This document shows, piece after piece, positions 1 to 10,818 of a stretch of 64,000 bases of DNA. Both the position numbers and the translations under genes were made by a program. Source of the DNA: Lumbricus terrestris (taxonomy: Eukaryota; Annelida; Clitellata; Crassiclitellata; Lumbricidae); NCBI GenBank assembly GCA_949752735.1, contig OX457042.1, positions 59,751,211 to 59,815,210 on the forward strand. Direction: 5' to 3'. The notes beneath the pieces are model-generated. The model worked only from the letters and a program-made list of their open reading frames with translations, was not told where the DNA came from and searched no databases. The stretch's first letter is position 1; every line of letters begins with the position of its first letter.

Positions 1-195
1 TGGTGGTGGTGTTGGTGGTGTTAGTTTAGGTGGTGGATGTGGTATTGTTGTTGGAAGTGGTGGTGGCGATGGTGGAGGTGGTGGTGGTTGTGGTTGGGTG
101 GTGTTGGTAATGGTGGTGTTGGTGTTGGTGGTGGTGGTGGTGATGGTGGCGGTGGTGGCGGTGGTGGCAGTGGTGGGGATGGTGGTGGTGGAGGT
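1..195. repeat. GGT-rich microsatellite
   Basis: Imperfect (GGT)n/(GGTGTT)n tract directly abutting the left end of the palindromic element at 196. A short GGTGGTGTT-like stretch recurs at 3729-3760 between two facing element ends. Reading frames through it give Gly/Val/Trp-rich low-complexity peptides and are not genes. Confidence 0.9.
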
Positions 196-759
196 CAGTG
201 GCGGCGCCAGGATTTCAGGTTTGGGGGGGCTGAAGCCCCAAGCCTTCCTCCCTCTCAGATACGCAACTAGAACATTTTTTCCCAGTGCGGTCATATTGCA
301 ATCGCGCGAAGCTGCGAGTGCCGAATGCATGAACGAAGCACATACCGACCAAGGGTTCTACAAGAAATTGTGCACTGGCACAAACGCGTCCACATAAATA
401 TTCCATTGCAAGATGTAGTTGGAGATTGAATGGGTTATGTAAAGGAACTCAGAAATAATTGTTGAGGTTTTTTTGATTTTTGGTGTTTCTGGCCGCAATC
501 CTAGATTAAGTTCCGAATTATCATAAACAAAGGTGTCCAACTAAGGTAGCGTAAAGTCTATGCCGTGCCCGCGCTAGTACCATACCCGAAATTTCAGTCA
601 TCTGAGCCGAGTTGGTGACCGAGCTGAGCAAAGACGATACAGTATATACAGTGCGTGTGCACACAGTAGCCCGAGTAGCTATGTGGTGCAGACAGTGAGG
701 TAATGTAAAGTCCCTATAGTCTTGGACATACCGATATGCAAGCACTCAAAAACCACGTT

Positions 760-1995
760 GACTAAAGTTCCAAGTTACACAATAAGAGGCGTCCAACACC
801 GAATTAATATTCAGAAATTCCACAATACAATGGTGTGCAATTCAGTATTATTGTATAAAAATTTAACCATTGGCACAGACTCGAGATCCAAGTTGTCACA
901 ATAAAAGGTGTCCAACATAGCATTTAAATTCTGAAATTTCACAATAAAATGGTGTGCAATTCAGTATTATCGTATAAAAAGTGGGGCATGGACACGGACT
1001 CGAGTTCCAAGTTATCACAATAAAGGTGTCCAACGCAATATTATTACTCAGAAATTTTACAATAAAAACTAATCTCAATAATGGATGGATCCGCTTTGAC
1101 CAGTTTCTATGACAACAGAGGCCGTTACTCTGGACATTCAATTAAAATATTCACAAATAAAAATAAATCACAATAAAGGTGTCCAAAAGCGCATTAATAT
1201 TCAGAAATTCCACAATACAATTGTTTGCAATTCAGTATAATTATCGTATAAAAAGTCGACCATGGACACGGACTCAAGTTTCAAGTTTTCACAATAAGAG
1301 GTGTCCAACAAAAATTAATAATGAGAAATTTTACAATAAAAAGGTGTTCAATTCAGTATTATCGTATAAAAGTCGACCATGGAGATGGACTCGAGTTCCA
1401 AGTTATCACCATAAATTAAGGTGTCCAACACAGTATTAATATTTAAAAAATTACAATAAAATGGTGTTCAATTCAGTATTATTGTTCAAAAAGTCGGCCA
1501 TGGACACGGACTCGAGTTCCAAGTTATCACAATAAAGGTGTTCAACACAGTATTTGTGGGGCGCGGTGGTGTAGTCACTGTGGTGGCGTCGTTGCCTAGA
1601 AGCCGGAAGGTTCGAGTATCGAATCCACCTCGCCGCGTAGGAACCTTGGGCAAGTCCTTCACTCGCAATTGCTAAGCGCTTCGGCGTGAAACTCCGATGC
1701 AGTGTCCGCTCTGCATTCGAGAGAGCCTCTGAGTAGCGAGAGCTTGAAGGGCCGCTATAACAAGTGCGCATACAAACAAAGTATTAATACTCAGAAATTC
1801 TACAATAACAAAGTATTCACAATAATGGATGGATCCGATTTGACCATTGTCTATGACAACGGAGACCGTTACCGTGGACATTCAATTAAAATAATCACAA
1901 ATAAAACTAAATCACAATAAAGGTGTCCAACAGCATTCACAGGACACTATTTTAATTATCTGCCTGCATATTACTAATGACAGAAAACAGTTTAA
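760..1995 (+). repeat. About 120 bp tandem array, left arm
   Basis: The landmark GGTGTCCAAC recurs near 788, 908, 1025, 1178, 1300, 1420, 1537 and 1920, about 117-153 bp apart apart from the SINE-interrupted last interval. Each unit also holds CCATGGACACGGACTCGAG and a CACAATAAAATGG-like run. A diverged subunit with GGATGGATCCG appears at 1081 and 1825. The array is present inverted at 5440-6245. Confidence 0.8.
1555..1779 (+). mobile_element. tRNA-derived SINE with LINE-type 3' tail (family A)
   Basis: The 5' head GGGGCGCGGTGGTGTAGT holds an A-box-like stretch, followed by a degenerate B-box (TTCGAGTATCGAATCC). The 3' half, GCCTCTGAGTAG...GGGCCGCTATAACAA, matches the end of the LINE family at 46440. 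It is flanked by the direct repeat AGTATT at 1549-1554 and 1780-1785 and interrupts a unit of the 120 bp array. Confidence 0.8.
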
Positions 1996-2209
1996 CCCTC
2001 GGGCTCAGGGCTTTTAAAAAGGAATTTTTAGAACTGCACAACTTCCATGGGCGAAGTTTTGTTGCCGATCTTGGGGGTTAAAAAAAATTTCTCGACCAAA
2101 GCAGTTCATGACCCTTTTTGGTCATTGAGTTGAAAATCTCATAAAAACGTACAATTTTTCCGGCAGTGATAGTTCTTTTTAAAGTCCATTTTATTATATG
2201 CCCATAATT

Positions 2210-2830
2210 GCAATTATTATTTTAAAAAAGGTGTGCAATTGCAAATGAGTGCCAAAATAAAATATTTCAGTTATCTCAAAAATCTGATGGGCTACAAGAA
2301 AATCAAAAACACCACTGACTGCAATCAGCATTAATTGCAATTATAATTTTTAAAGAGGTATGCAATTGCAAATGTTTGCCAAAATTAAATATTTCAGTTT
2401 TCTCAAAAATTTGACGTGCTACAAGAAAATCAAAAACACCACTGCATTAAGTATTAATTGTAATTATAGTAAAAAAAGGTGTGCAAATGTAAATGTGTGA
2501 GAAAAGAATTAAATATTTCAGTTTTCTCAAAAACCTGACGTGCTACAAGAAAAACAAAAACACCACTGCATTCAGCATTAATTGCAATTATAGTTTTAAA
2601 AAGGTGTGCAATTCGAAATGTGCGCTAAAATTAAATATTTCAGTTTTCTCAAAAACCTGACGTGTTACAAGAAAAAAAACCCACTGCATTCAGCATTAAT
2701 TGCAATTATAGTAAAAAAAAGGTGTGCAATTCCAAATGTGTGCCAAAATTAATTATTTCATTTTTTCTCGAAAACCAGACGTGCTACAAAAACAAAGCAT
2801 TAATTGCAATTATAGTAAAAAAAGGTGTGC
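2210..2830 (+). repeat. About 124 bp tandem array inside the palindromic element
   Basis: Five to six units marked by AGGTGTGCAATTGCAAATG-like sequence at about 2228, 2352, 2476, 2602 and 2720, with a partial unit at 2824. Each unit includes CTGACGTGCTACAAGAAAA. The array is interrupted at its end by a SINE. There is no inverted partner elsewhere in the element, so it belongs to the unique core. Confidence 0.8.
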
Positions 2831-3055
2831 ATGTATGTATGTATGTATGTGCACTTGTCATAGCGCCCCTTCAAGCTCCTCTACTCAGAGGCGCTCCCGA
2901 ATGCAGAGCGGACACTGCATCGGAGTTTCACGACGAAGCGCTGAGCAACTGCGAGTGAAGGACTTGCCCAAGGTCCCTACGCGGCGAGGTGGATTCGAAC
3001 CTCGAATCTTCCGGCTTCAAGGCAACGACGCCACCACTACACCACCGCGCCCCAC
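2831..3055 (-). mobile_element. tRNA-derived SINE, family A, with (ATGT)n tail
   Basis: On the minus strand it runs from GGGGCGCGGTGGTGTAGTGG (A box) through GGTTCGAATCC (a perfect B-box match) to GGGAGCGCCTCTGAGTAG, GGGGCGCTATGACAAGTGC and a (CATA)n tail at 2831-2850. The head is the best-preserved promoter among the copies. It sits inside a unit of the 124 bp array. Confidence 0.9.
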
Positions 3056-3109
3056 AATTGCAATTGCAAATGTGTGCCAAAATTAAATATTGCCCGATTG
3101 TATATATAT

Positions 3110-4625
3110 AGTTGATTTCGATTCCATTGACCAGTGTCTAGCTTTCTTATTACCAAATAAGCCGTAATGGATATTTTCTGCTTTTTGCTTCGGGGGGCTG
3201 AGCCGCATTTGGAGGCCATAACCCCTAGCCCTCTGACGACGACACTGGCGCAAGCATCTACGCTATAACTATATAGTTGATTGCAGGTGGGAGAAAATCC
3301 TAAACATGTGACGATGATTAATTTTGTGAAATATGCGAAAAATCAAGAGAAAATACAGCTTTGCACCACTTTTTGAAGGACTAGGCAATTACGATATTTC
3401 TATACGTCTAATACTTATAAAACGGTTTCAATCTGAAACGAGGTGTCTAAGAGCCAGGTTGTTTCTTCAACAATTATGACAACCCTGTCCCGTTGTATGA
3501 TCAAAAGGTAAGGGTGCAAACTTGCCACCCGTTTTCATAGACTGAGGCCAAGAAATGAAGTCGCTAACTCACATTCTCAAAGTAGATTTCGACGCCATTG
3601 ATCATTGTTTAGTTTTCTTACTACGAAATAAGCAGTTATAGACATTTTCCGCATTTTGTTTTGGGGGGGCTGAGCCGCGTTTAGGGGGGGGCTTAGCCCC
3701 CTCCAGCCCCCCCCTGGCGCCGCCACTGGTGGAGGTGGTGTTGGTAGTGGTGGCACTAGTTTATCCACGAGCGCTTATAACGGTAAACTCTTCCAACACA
3801 CATTTGCCGCGGCACTAACTATTAATTGTGATCTAAATTATGTCTTATGGCCAGTGGCGGCGCCAGGGGGGGCTGGAGGGGGCTAAGCCCCCCCCTGAAT
3901 GCGGCTCAGCCCCCCCCCAAAGCAAAATGCGGAAAACGTCTATAATGGCTTATTTCGTAATAAGAAAACTAGACAATGATCAATGTCATCGAAACCTACT
4001 TTGATGGATGGATCCGATTTGACCAGGGTCTATGACAACAGAGGCCGTTACCCTGGACAGAAATTTGCTCGGCATATTACAGCACTTAAGAGCAAGATAC
4101 TGAATCAGTTGGGTTTTTTTAGTTTTTTTTTTAGAATGAAGTTAGCGACTTTATTTCTTGGCCTAAGTCTATGAAAACGGGTGACAAGTTTGCACCCTTA
4201 CCTTTTGACCATAATTATACAACCGGACAGGGTTGTCGAAATTGTCGAGGAAACAACATGGCTCTTAGACACCTCGTTTCAGATTTAAGCCGTTTTATAA
4301 GTATTAGACGTATAAAAATATATATCGAAATTGCCGAGTCCTTCAAAAAGTGCTGCAAAGCTGTATTTTCTCTTGATTTTTCGCATAATTTTTTCACAAA
4401 TTTAATCATCGTCACAAAAGAATGTATAGGATTTTCTCCCTCCTGCAATCAACTATATAATCATAACGTAGATGTTTGCGCCAGTGGCGTCGTCAGAGGG
4501 CTAAGGGTTATAGCCTCTAAATGCGGCTCAGCCCCACAAAGCAAAAAGCAGAAAATATCCATTACGGTTTATTTCGTAATAAGAAAGCTAGACAATGGTC
4601 AATGGCATCGAAATCGACCATATGT
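3110..4625. repeat. Nested 1.5 kb palindrome
   Basis: Arms 3110-3728 and 3852-4625 are inverted copies. Pairing can be followed at CAGTGTCTAGCTTTCTTATT / AAGAAAGCTAGACAATGG, GTGGGAGAAAATCC / GGATTTTCTCCCTCC, and TTGCACC...TTTTTGAAGGA / CTTCAAAAAGTGCTGCAAAG. The spacer 3729-3851 lies between two facing CAGTGGCGGCGCCAGG ends. The right arm has an extra block at 4003-4130 related to the outer array (GGATGGATCCGATTTGACC). A reading frame at 4171-4647 is a by-product. Confidence 0.75.
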
Positions 4626-5143
4626 ACAATATTCTATATATAAATAGATATAATATATCTATTTATATATATAATATTATATAGGTCATTTAATTCGTTG
4701 CATAGCAAATGCTACAAATTTAGTGAACCAGTTTTGTTGCATTAAGTAGCTGCCTACTGTAAGCCATTTCTTCTTTATAGAATGGAAGCTGTCAGCCCTA
4801 CCAAAAGTGAGCTGAACTATTTAGAGTACACTTACAGCTCTGCAGTACATACAATTTTTAAAGTCTTCCATAGTAGAGTTGCATCTGTACTGCATATCAT
4901 GCATGAAAATAATATTAAAGGCTGCTGGTTATCCAGAAGATTGCGTTTTATCCAGAAATGCCTTTGACACAACAATGTATAGTTGTCAGATTTGCGTCAT
5001 GTTTCTCTTACACACCTCAAATGTGTGCGCTCTTGTTATTTTCGGTTTAATAATTATTATATTCTTGTTGTGCATACCACCACTGTATGGGAATGTAGGC
5101 CTACGTTTGATATAATGGTCAACTAAGAAGTCCTGTGATCTGT

Positions 5144-5265
5144 TAAACAGATCACAAGAAGCACGGAAGATCGAAGAGAGTGGAAGAAGATTAGTCATGA
5201 TGCGGCCAACCCTCGTCACGAGTACGGCTGAGGAAGAAGACGAAGAAGAAGAAGAAGAAGAAGTC
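5144..5265 (+). mobile_element. LINE 3' end, RTE/R1-like polymerase C-terminus, (GAA)n tail
   Basis: A frame near 5159-5227 reads DRREWKKISHDAANPRHEYG and stops. This resembles the conserved C-terminal tail of many non-LTR polymerases. A (GAA)n run follows at 5237-5262. It is 5' truncated. Just upstream, TGTGATCTG-TTAAA-CAGATCACA forms a small hairpin. Confidence 0.55.
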
Positions 5266-5396
5266 CTAACTGTCCTATAGTGCTATTAGCATATACATGC
5301 AAAACATTTGTGTTCAGATAATTATATGTATATGAATATATACACAAAATAATTTTGTGCATAAATCTATGCATGCATATTTTTGTATTAAGTAAA

Positions 5397-6245
5397 CTTA
5401 AACTGTTTTCTGTCATTAGTAATATGCAGGCAAATAATTATAATAGTGTCCTGTGAATGCTGTTGAACACCTTTATTGGGATTTATTTTTGTGATTATTT
5501 TAATTGAATGACCAGGGTAACGGTCTCTGTTGTCATAGACCCTGGTCAAATCGGATCCATCCGTTATTGTGATAACTTTTTTATTGTAAAATTTCTGAGT
5601 ATCAATACTGTGTTGGACACCTTTATTGTGATAACTTCGAACTCGAGTCCGTGTCCATGGCCGACTTCTTATACGATAATACTAAATTGCACACCATTTT
5701 ATTGTAAAATATCTCAATAATTATTAATGCTGTGTTGGATACCTTTATTGTGATAACTTATAACTCGAGTCCGTGTCTATGGTTTACTTTTTATACGACA
5801 ATACTGAATTGCACACCATTTTATTGTAAAATTTCTCAATTATTATTAATGCTGTGTTGGACACCTTTTTATTGTGATAACTTGGAACTCGAGTCCGTGT
5901 CCATGGTCGACTTTTTATACGATAATACTGAATTGAACACCATTTTATTGTAAAAATTTCTCAATATTAATGCTGTGTTGGACACCTTTATTGCGATAAC
6001 TTGAAACTCGATCGTGTCCGTGTCCATGGGCGACTTTTATACTAAAATACTGAATTGCACACCAATTTATTGTAAAATTTATGAATATCAATTTGGTGTT
6101 GGACACCTTTATTGCGATAAGTTGGAAGTCGAGTCTGTGTCCATGGTCGACCTACGATAATACTGAATTGCACACCATTTTATTGTGAAATTTGTGAGTA
6201 TTAATGCGGTGTTGGACACCTCTTTTTGTGATAAGTTAGAACTCG
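5397..6245 (-). repeat. About 120 bp tandem array, right arm
   Basis: Inverted copy of the 760-1995 array. The landmark TTGGACACC or TTGAACACC recurs at about 5463, 5612, 5734, 5854, 5978, 6098 and 6217. It lacks the SINE found in the left arm, so that SINE arrived after the arms formed. Confidence 0.8.
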
Positions 6246-6492
6246 AGTCAACGTGGTTTTTGAGTGCTTGTATATCGGTATATCAAGAACAATAGGGACT
6301 GTACATTACCTCACTGTCTGCACCACATAGCTACTCGGGCTGCTGTGTGCACACGCACTGTATATACTGTATCGCCTTTGCTCAGCTCGGTCACCAACAC
6401 GGCTCAGATGACTGAAATTTGCGTCCCTGGGAGGGAGGAAGGCTTGGGGCTTCAGCCCCCCCCCCAAACCTGAAATCCTGGCGCCGCCAATG

Positions 6493-6733
6493 CTTATGGC
6501 TACAAAATATTTTCTAGATAGATTACCAAACATTCAGGTGCAACAACAAACAGGTGTTGTGCGATGATGCGTGAGAGTTGAAATAGACGTCAGTCAGTTT
6601 ACACCTGTGTGACACAGCAACGAAGTAGGAATCATATTTCTCATATTATTTTAAGTCTCTAGTTAAATCAGTTGCATAATATTTTAGACGCAGAGACTAT
6701 CGAATAATTCGGAATAAAGGGCAAACAAACGCT
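6493..6733 (+). promoter_or_regulatory. Upstream region of gene copy 1
   Basis: This stretch is homologous to 57660-57924 upstream of copy 3: both contain CAAACATTCAG, GGTGTTGTG(C/T)(G/A)ATGATGCG and GTTAAATCAGT, in the same order, and both end (A)AACGCTATG at the predicted start codon. It is therefore the likely promoter and 5' UTR. No TATA box is evident. Confidence 0.4.
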
Positions 6734-6836
6734 ATGAAAAGATGTGCTGCAGGAAAAGACGTGCAAAACGAAAGCGAAAATAATCTCGAATGTCTGAATC
6801 GTGATTTTCGACTTTCTTCCAGTTCCAGAGAAAGAG
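6734..6836 (+). CDS. Gene copy 1, candidate first coding exon
   Basis: ATG followed by 34 codons (MKRCAAGKDVQNESENN...) and a strong donor, GAAAGAG|GTGAGT. The peptide is short, polar and Ser/Arg-rich at its end, with no recognised domain. The support is homology with 57925-58023, where a related start peptide also ends in a GT donor. Here the exon ends in phase 1, whereas the copy 3 exon ends in phase 0, the phase the F-box-like exon needs. Copy 1 may therefore already be frameshifted here. Function is unknown; it would supply the N-terminus of the F-box/CARD protein. Confidence 0.4.
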
Positions 6837-7369
6837 GTGAGTGGAAAGATAGCCCTAAATTATTATTATTTTAACGGACTGCTAAGATGGACCTACTTTC
6901 CGCCAGTTCGCTTATCCTTGGTTCTACCTCGCCTCTTAATCTAGCATTACCTCTCCTTACTCCTTCTCTCATACTGATTTCCACCGTTTCCCCTTGTTGT
7001 CTTCCAGGTTTTGACCTCGCCGTATTTTGATCTGACACAGGAACGAAGAGATCAGTGTATCCATAACGCACATGAGTTCGTATTGCGCCGGAGAATAACT
7101 TGATCTCCATGTAGTGTGGTTGCTGAGAAATTCTCGAACATCAACATTACATAGGCCCAGTGCCTAATGCGCTCAATGTGTAAAGAAGTCGTACTGATGT
7201 AAGTTTTTGCAATTAATTTTTAGAACTGCACAACTACTTCTTTTCTTTTTCATCTTCCATGGTAAATTACTTCCAATCGGAGGACAATGACCGTTTTGCT
7301 AGTTTTAACTGCTTCTACAACTGCACAAATTCATTTAGGACTGGACATTTTGCGCACAACTGCACGTTT

Positions 7370-7700
7370 AAAAAAGCCCTGTAATAAGGTGGTACCGACT
7401 ACCGAGGTAAACATCACGATCAGCTTGATGGTCGCATTTTAAACGGCCTTTGACTGATTCTTTGTGCATGAACAGAGGAAGTAGGCCTATGGTACAATGG
7501 TCGAGTGATGACAATGGCCCTAAAGTCGATTGGACGTATAGGCCCATACCGGAGCAAAGATCACCAAATCCAGAGCTGGAGATGAAGGCAATGGACATTG
7601 ACGACTCAGGCATGAAAAGTGATTAAGTGACGTTTAGCTGTGTGTAAATTCTCTCTTCCAGTTTTTGCATTTTGGGAACGTATGCGTAGCCTATTATCTG
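7370..7700 (+). other. Duplicated intronic or exonic segment of gene copy 1
   Basis: Homologous to 27490-27710 plus 27940-27990: CCTTTGACTG...TTTGTGCATGAACA, GGCAATGGACATT and CATTTTGGGA are shared in order. A frame here, ending PNPELEMKAMDIDDSGMKSD, is open in this copy but broken in copy 2. No exon is assigned. Confidence 0.4.
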
Positions 7701-7769
7701 TAATCGCAACTTGCAAGTTGCCACCCAAAGCATATTCCTACGCAACATTCTTAGGCTCAGAAATCCGTC

Positions 7770-8805
7770 TAATCGGACAATTTTCCAATGTGGTCAGCAG
7801 TCTACTAAGTTAGAGACATTGCATTGGCTTAATATACGCAGCGCATTGAGCATAGAATCGTTGCTCTGGCTCGGGTGTCAGCCTTGCGTGGCCTTGGACT
7901 ACCTGGGAGAATGCCTCAGTGAGAGCGTCAAGAGCTGTGTTGATCGGTGTCACGACAACTCGTCTACCGACAACTCGTCTAACGACAAGTGGTCTCCGGA
8001 CAATTCGTCTACGACAACTGGTCTACAGACAACTGATCCAGTGCTTGAGAAATGGAAGCTGGATGAAAGTTTTTACAGGTGAAATGGAGGTTGGATTGGT
8101 GAAAAAACGCTAGAGAAATGGAATATGGATGATGGCTCTTTTACAGGTGAAATAGAAGCTGGATTGACGAAAATAACGTATGAGCAATAAAAGCTGGATG
8201 AAGGTATTTCTTGATCTTAAATAGAAGCTGGATTGATGGAAAAACGTTTAAGAAATGGAAGCTGGATGAGGGTATTTTTTATATCTGAAATAGAAGCTGG
8301 ATTGACGAAAATAACGGGTGAGAAATAGAAGCTGGATAAAGGTATTTTTAGATCTGAAGTAGAAGCTGGATGCATGTCGAAATACATGAATAAACTCATC
8401 AATCCAGCTTCCATTTAAGCTAAAAAAACATTTTCATAAATCCAGCTTCTATTTCATCAATATTATTCGTCTGTAGACCAGTTGTCGTTAGACCAATTGT
8501 CCGGAGACGAGTTGTCTGTAGACGAGTTGTCGGTAGACCAGTTGTCGTGGAACCGTGTTGATCCATGGGTGTCCTAGGACTATAATCAGCTTTGCACTTT
8601 CTAACAAACTGCAAGTTTGCAGAATCGAGACTTTACAATGTGGCCGTGGTCTTGAATGGTTCCCATAAGAGCTACGTCTGCATTTCGACTCAGAATGCTG
8701 GCTTTTTGCCGTGGTGGAATCGGAAGCGCCTCTGATATGTCCATGGACGAGGCGCTATACAAATTCTTGAATGAATGAATGAAAGAATGAATAAATGACG
8801 TCCAT
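7770..8805 (+). mobile_element. CR1/L2-like LINE 3' fragment, split by a foldback element
   Basis: 7800-7925 translates to LETLHWLNIRSALSIESLL and DYLGECLSES, resembling the LHWLP...R.....YL region after the polymerase of CR1/L2 elements (compare 46479-47792). The sequence resumes after the insertion at 8564 and ends GAGGCGCTATACAAATTC followed by (TGAA)n at 8770-8800. The orthologous fragment in copy 2 (28040-28445) shows that the LINE predates the segmental duplication. Confidence 0.65.
7946..8554. mobile_element. Foldback element FB-1 (9 bp TSD)
   Basis: 609 bp, flanked by perfect 9 bp direct repeats GTGTTGATC (7937-7945 and 8555-8563). Ends: GGTGTCACGACAACTCG, and inverted GGTTCCACGACAACTGG. 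Each end carries several 14-15 bp words of the type GACAACTCGTCTACC. The interior is built of about 35 bp units containing GAAATAGAAGCTGGAT, inverted in the right arm (ATCCAGCTTCTATTT). No protein-coding capacity, so it is non-autonomous. It interrupts a LINE fragment and is absent from copy 2. Confidence 0.88.
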
Positions 8806-8847
8806 TATCGCCTTCCAGTGTTAAAATTGCATGTTTTGTGATTTCAG

Positions 8848-9032
8848 TTGTCTAATCTTCCACTCGAAATCTTAGACATGATATTGCAGAAATCTTATCT
8901 GCATTGGATTTTGAATTCGCAAATAAAGCAGAGACGAAGATGTTATCAGATCCATTATGTTAGTCGACGTTTGCTTCGGTCAAAGAATCACCAGAAAACG
9001 GTTCAAGAGGTCAATCTGGCGTTTCTTCAAAG
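8848..9032 (+). pseudogene. Gene copy 1, F-box-like exon (frameshifted)
   Basis: Acceptor GTGATTTCAG| and donor TTCAAAG|GTATGG match the copy 2 exon at 28931-29117. It begins LSNLPLEILDMILQKSYLHW, then loses frame around 8930 (185 nt against 187 in copy 2). The remainder, VDVCFGQRITRKRFKRSIW, reads in another frame. F-box proteins bind SKP1 through a motif starting LPxEIL; that assignment is by resemblance. Both ends keep the copy 2 splice phases. Confidence 0.55.
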
Positions 9033-10218
9033 GTATGGTTCATTCCATGGATGTAACAGTTGTCCGACTTAGGTCTCTCGATATCATGGCTTTCACAGAA
9101 ATTTTGACACAAAATATAATCTTAAAACTCTCAGAGTGCCATTATCGTCCCCAAAATTATTTTGGTCATTCATCAACGGTGCGTTTTAAATATACCTACA
9201 AATGCGCAAAGTTTCTCGTGAATAGGTTTGGGCGATAACGTTAAAGTTTGGTAACTGGCTTCCGCCGTTCTTGTCCATTTGCGGCGATAACGTTAAGGTC
9301 TCTTCCAATATCTCGAGAGACCAGAAATCATTCATCGTGCGGTCTTACTGCAATGATTGCGTGTAACTGGCATTACGGCTTCCGGCAGCCATTTTGTGAG
9401 GTCGGCCATTTGCGGTGTTTGCATTGCCTGTCGGTGTCCTGTTTGACGGTCGCCGTTGTTGCGACGCTCACAGTCGAGGCCCTTCAGTAGCGCTCCCAGT
9501 GCGATAAATCCTAGAAAAAATAGGTCTTAAGAAAAGAGAGAGAGAGATGTAGATAACGATCCTGAAAGTAGAGTGACTGTGAAACTCCTAGAAATATCGG
9601 AACCCAGTTAGATGTGTAGGCTAGTCTTCTTGTAGTGTAAATGTCCTATTCTGAAAGTCCCCGAAAGTAGCGCGAAGAATTATTGCGGTTATTAGTTTTC
9701 CCCCAGAAACATGGCGACCTCGTGGTGCTTAAAAAATAATATCGTCCTGTAGCACGCAATTCCTCGCAAATGACTCTGCATTATTTACCCGATAGTATCA
9801 AAAATTATTGTTTATCAGAAAAAACTGAAGAGAATGTCACATTTCTTCAAACAAAATGCAGCCAAGCAAGAACCAGAAAAAAATTGTCCAAAAGTTGTTC
9901 TCTCTGTCACAAGGTTGCAAAGAAATTTTGAAACAAATGCAATCTTAAAACTTCCTGAGTGTCATTATCATCCTCATAGTTGTTATGGTTAGCTATCAAC
10001 GGTGCACTTTAAGTAAGCTTGCATCAAAGCGACAGCCATGTGGTTAAGTACCCCGTAAAAGCATCCCCTTCAGGCTACATGGACGATAACATTTTGCGTG
10101 GATAGGTCGTGTAACTGGCTTCCACCGTTCTTGTCCATCAAAGCCTCTTCCAATATTGCCGTGTGGGTGTGGCTCAGCTCTTGGAGCGACGCTCTGCCCC
10201 GTCCGGTGATGTCGTCTA
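9033..10218 (+). other. Intron of gene copy 1 with an internal duplication
   Basis: 9050-9400 is homologous to 29130-29420 in copy 2 (TAACTGGCTTCC, AGAAATCATTCATCGTG). A second version of part of this intron recurs at 9905-10175 (TTGAAACAAATGCAATCTTAAAAC, TGTAACTGGCTTCCACCG), so copy 1 had a local tandem duplication. 9480-9545 resembles the LINE at 36040 (GCTCCCAGTGCG, AATAGG, TTTAAGAAAAGA). No exon seen. Confidence 0.5.
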
Positions 10219-10221
10219 ACC

Positions 10222-10310
10222 CAGGGGTTCTCAACCTTTTTTCGCCCGCGACACACCTAAACTTGGAACCAAATTTCGCGACACACCGTGCAATCGTCAT
10301 GTGAATATTG
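10222..10310 (+). mobile_element. hAT-like left terminus, one-sided
   Basis: CAGGGGTTCTCAACCTTTTT followed by CGCGACACACC is typical of hAT (Charlie/SPIN-type) left ends. No matching GGTTGAGAACCCCTG end is found before the next foldback element at 10819. It is either truncated or too diverged to see. Confidence 0.45.
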
Positions 10311-10818
10311 TTAAAAAACTTAAATTAGGCCTATAAGTCTATATGGCCTATTTGAAATTGTTGCAAATTTAATGAATGAATTGTTGACACAATGCTTTCT
10401 AGTTCAAATTATTCTAAAATTCCAAATTCTACTGATCTAAATTTACGATTCTACGTCGTTTTATGACTCTGCTTTAATTGTTTAACCACAACAGATTTTT
10501 GCTCCTGGGTTTTCCTTGTATCATTATAAGTTAGATAAGAATCCACAGGCTTTGTGAGGGTGACATGAAGCCTACAATTGTGTAGCAACACAGCCAGATG
10601 AGCCTGAAGACTTTAAGCTTGGCTCCTTACCCGTTAACGAGACGAACGAATGAAAATGACCAAATAGGAGTTATATAAAACTGGCTTGGATGAAAAAAGA
10701 GCATGACATATTATAAATTATCCATAGTCCAAGTCACTCTAATAGCTCAAAGAAAAATAACATGGGATAATGGTAGCTAAACACTAAGCTTGCACCGAAA
10801 TTAAACGCCCTTCAATAC

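Larger units (their letters stand above)
196..6492. mobile_element. Large palindromic (foldback-type) DNA element, composite
   Basis: The left end begins CAGTGGCGGCGCCAGG and the right end, read inverted, begins CATTGGCGGCGCCAGG; the match continues through the G-rich stretch to about 255 and 6430. Further inverted homology joins 590-760 with 6245-6420 and the tandem arrays 760-1995 with 5397-6245. The arms are over 1 kb and enclose a different tandem array (2210-2830), a second palindrome (3110-4625) and a LINE end (5144-5265). No transposase reading frame is visible and no convincing target duplication flanks it. The CAGTGGCG start is shared with a short element at 20595 that has an 8 bp duplication, which hints at hAT-type mobilisation. 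That is inference. Confidence 0.65.

Noticed and set aside
37..397. Gly- and Val-rich reading frames
   Set aside because: They translate the (GGT)n repeat and the adjoining element end.
4171..4647. 158-codon frame
   Set aside because: It lies entirely in one arm of the nested palindrome, and the inverted arm gives no conserved frame.
6871..7110. 79-codon minus frame with RSKPGRQQGETVEI
   Set aside because: Composition is protein-like but there is no recognised domain, and its place in the first intron of copy 1 has no counterpart elsewhere.
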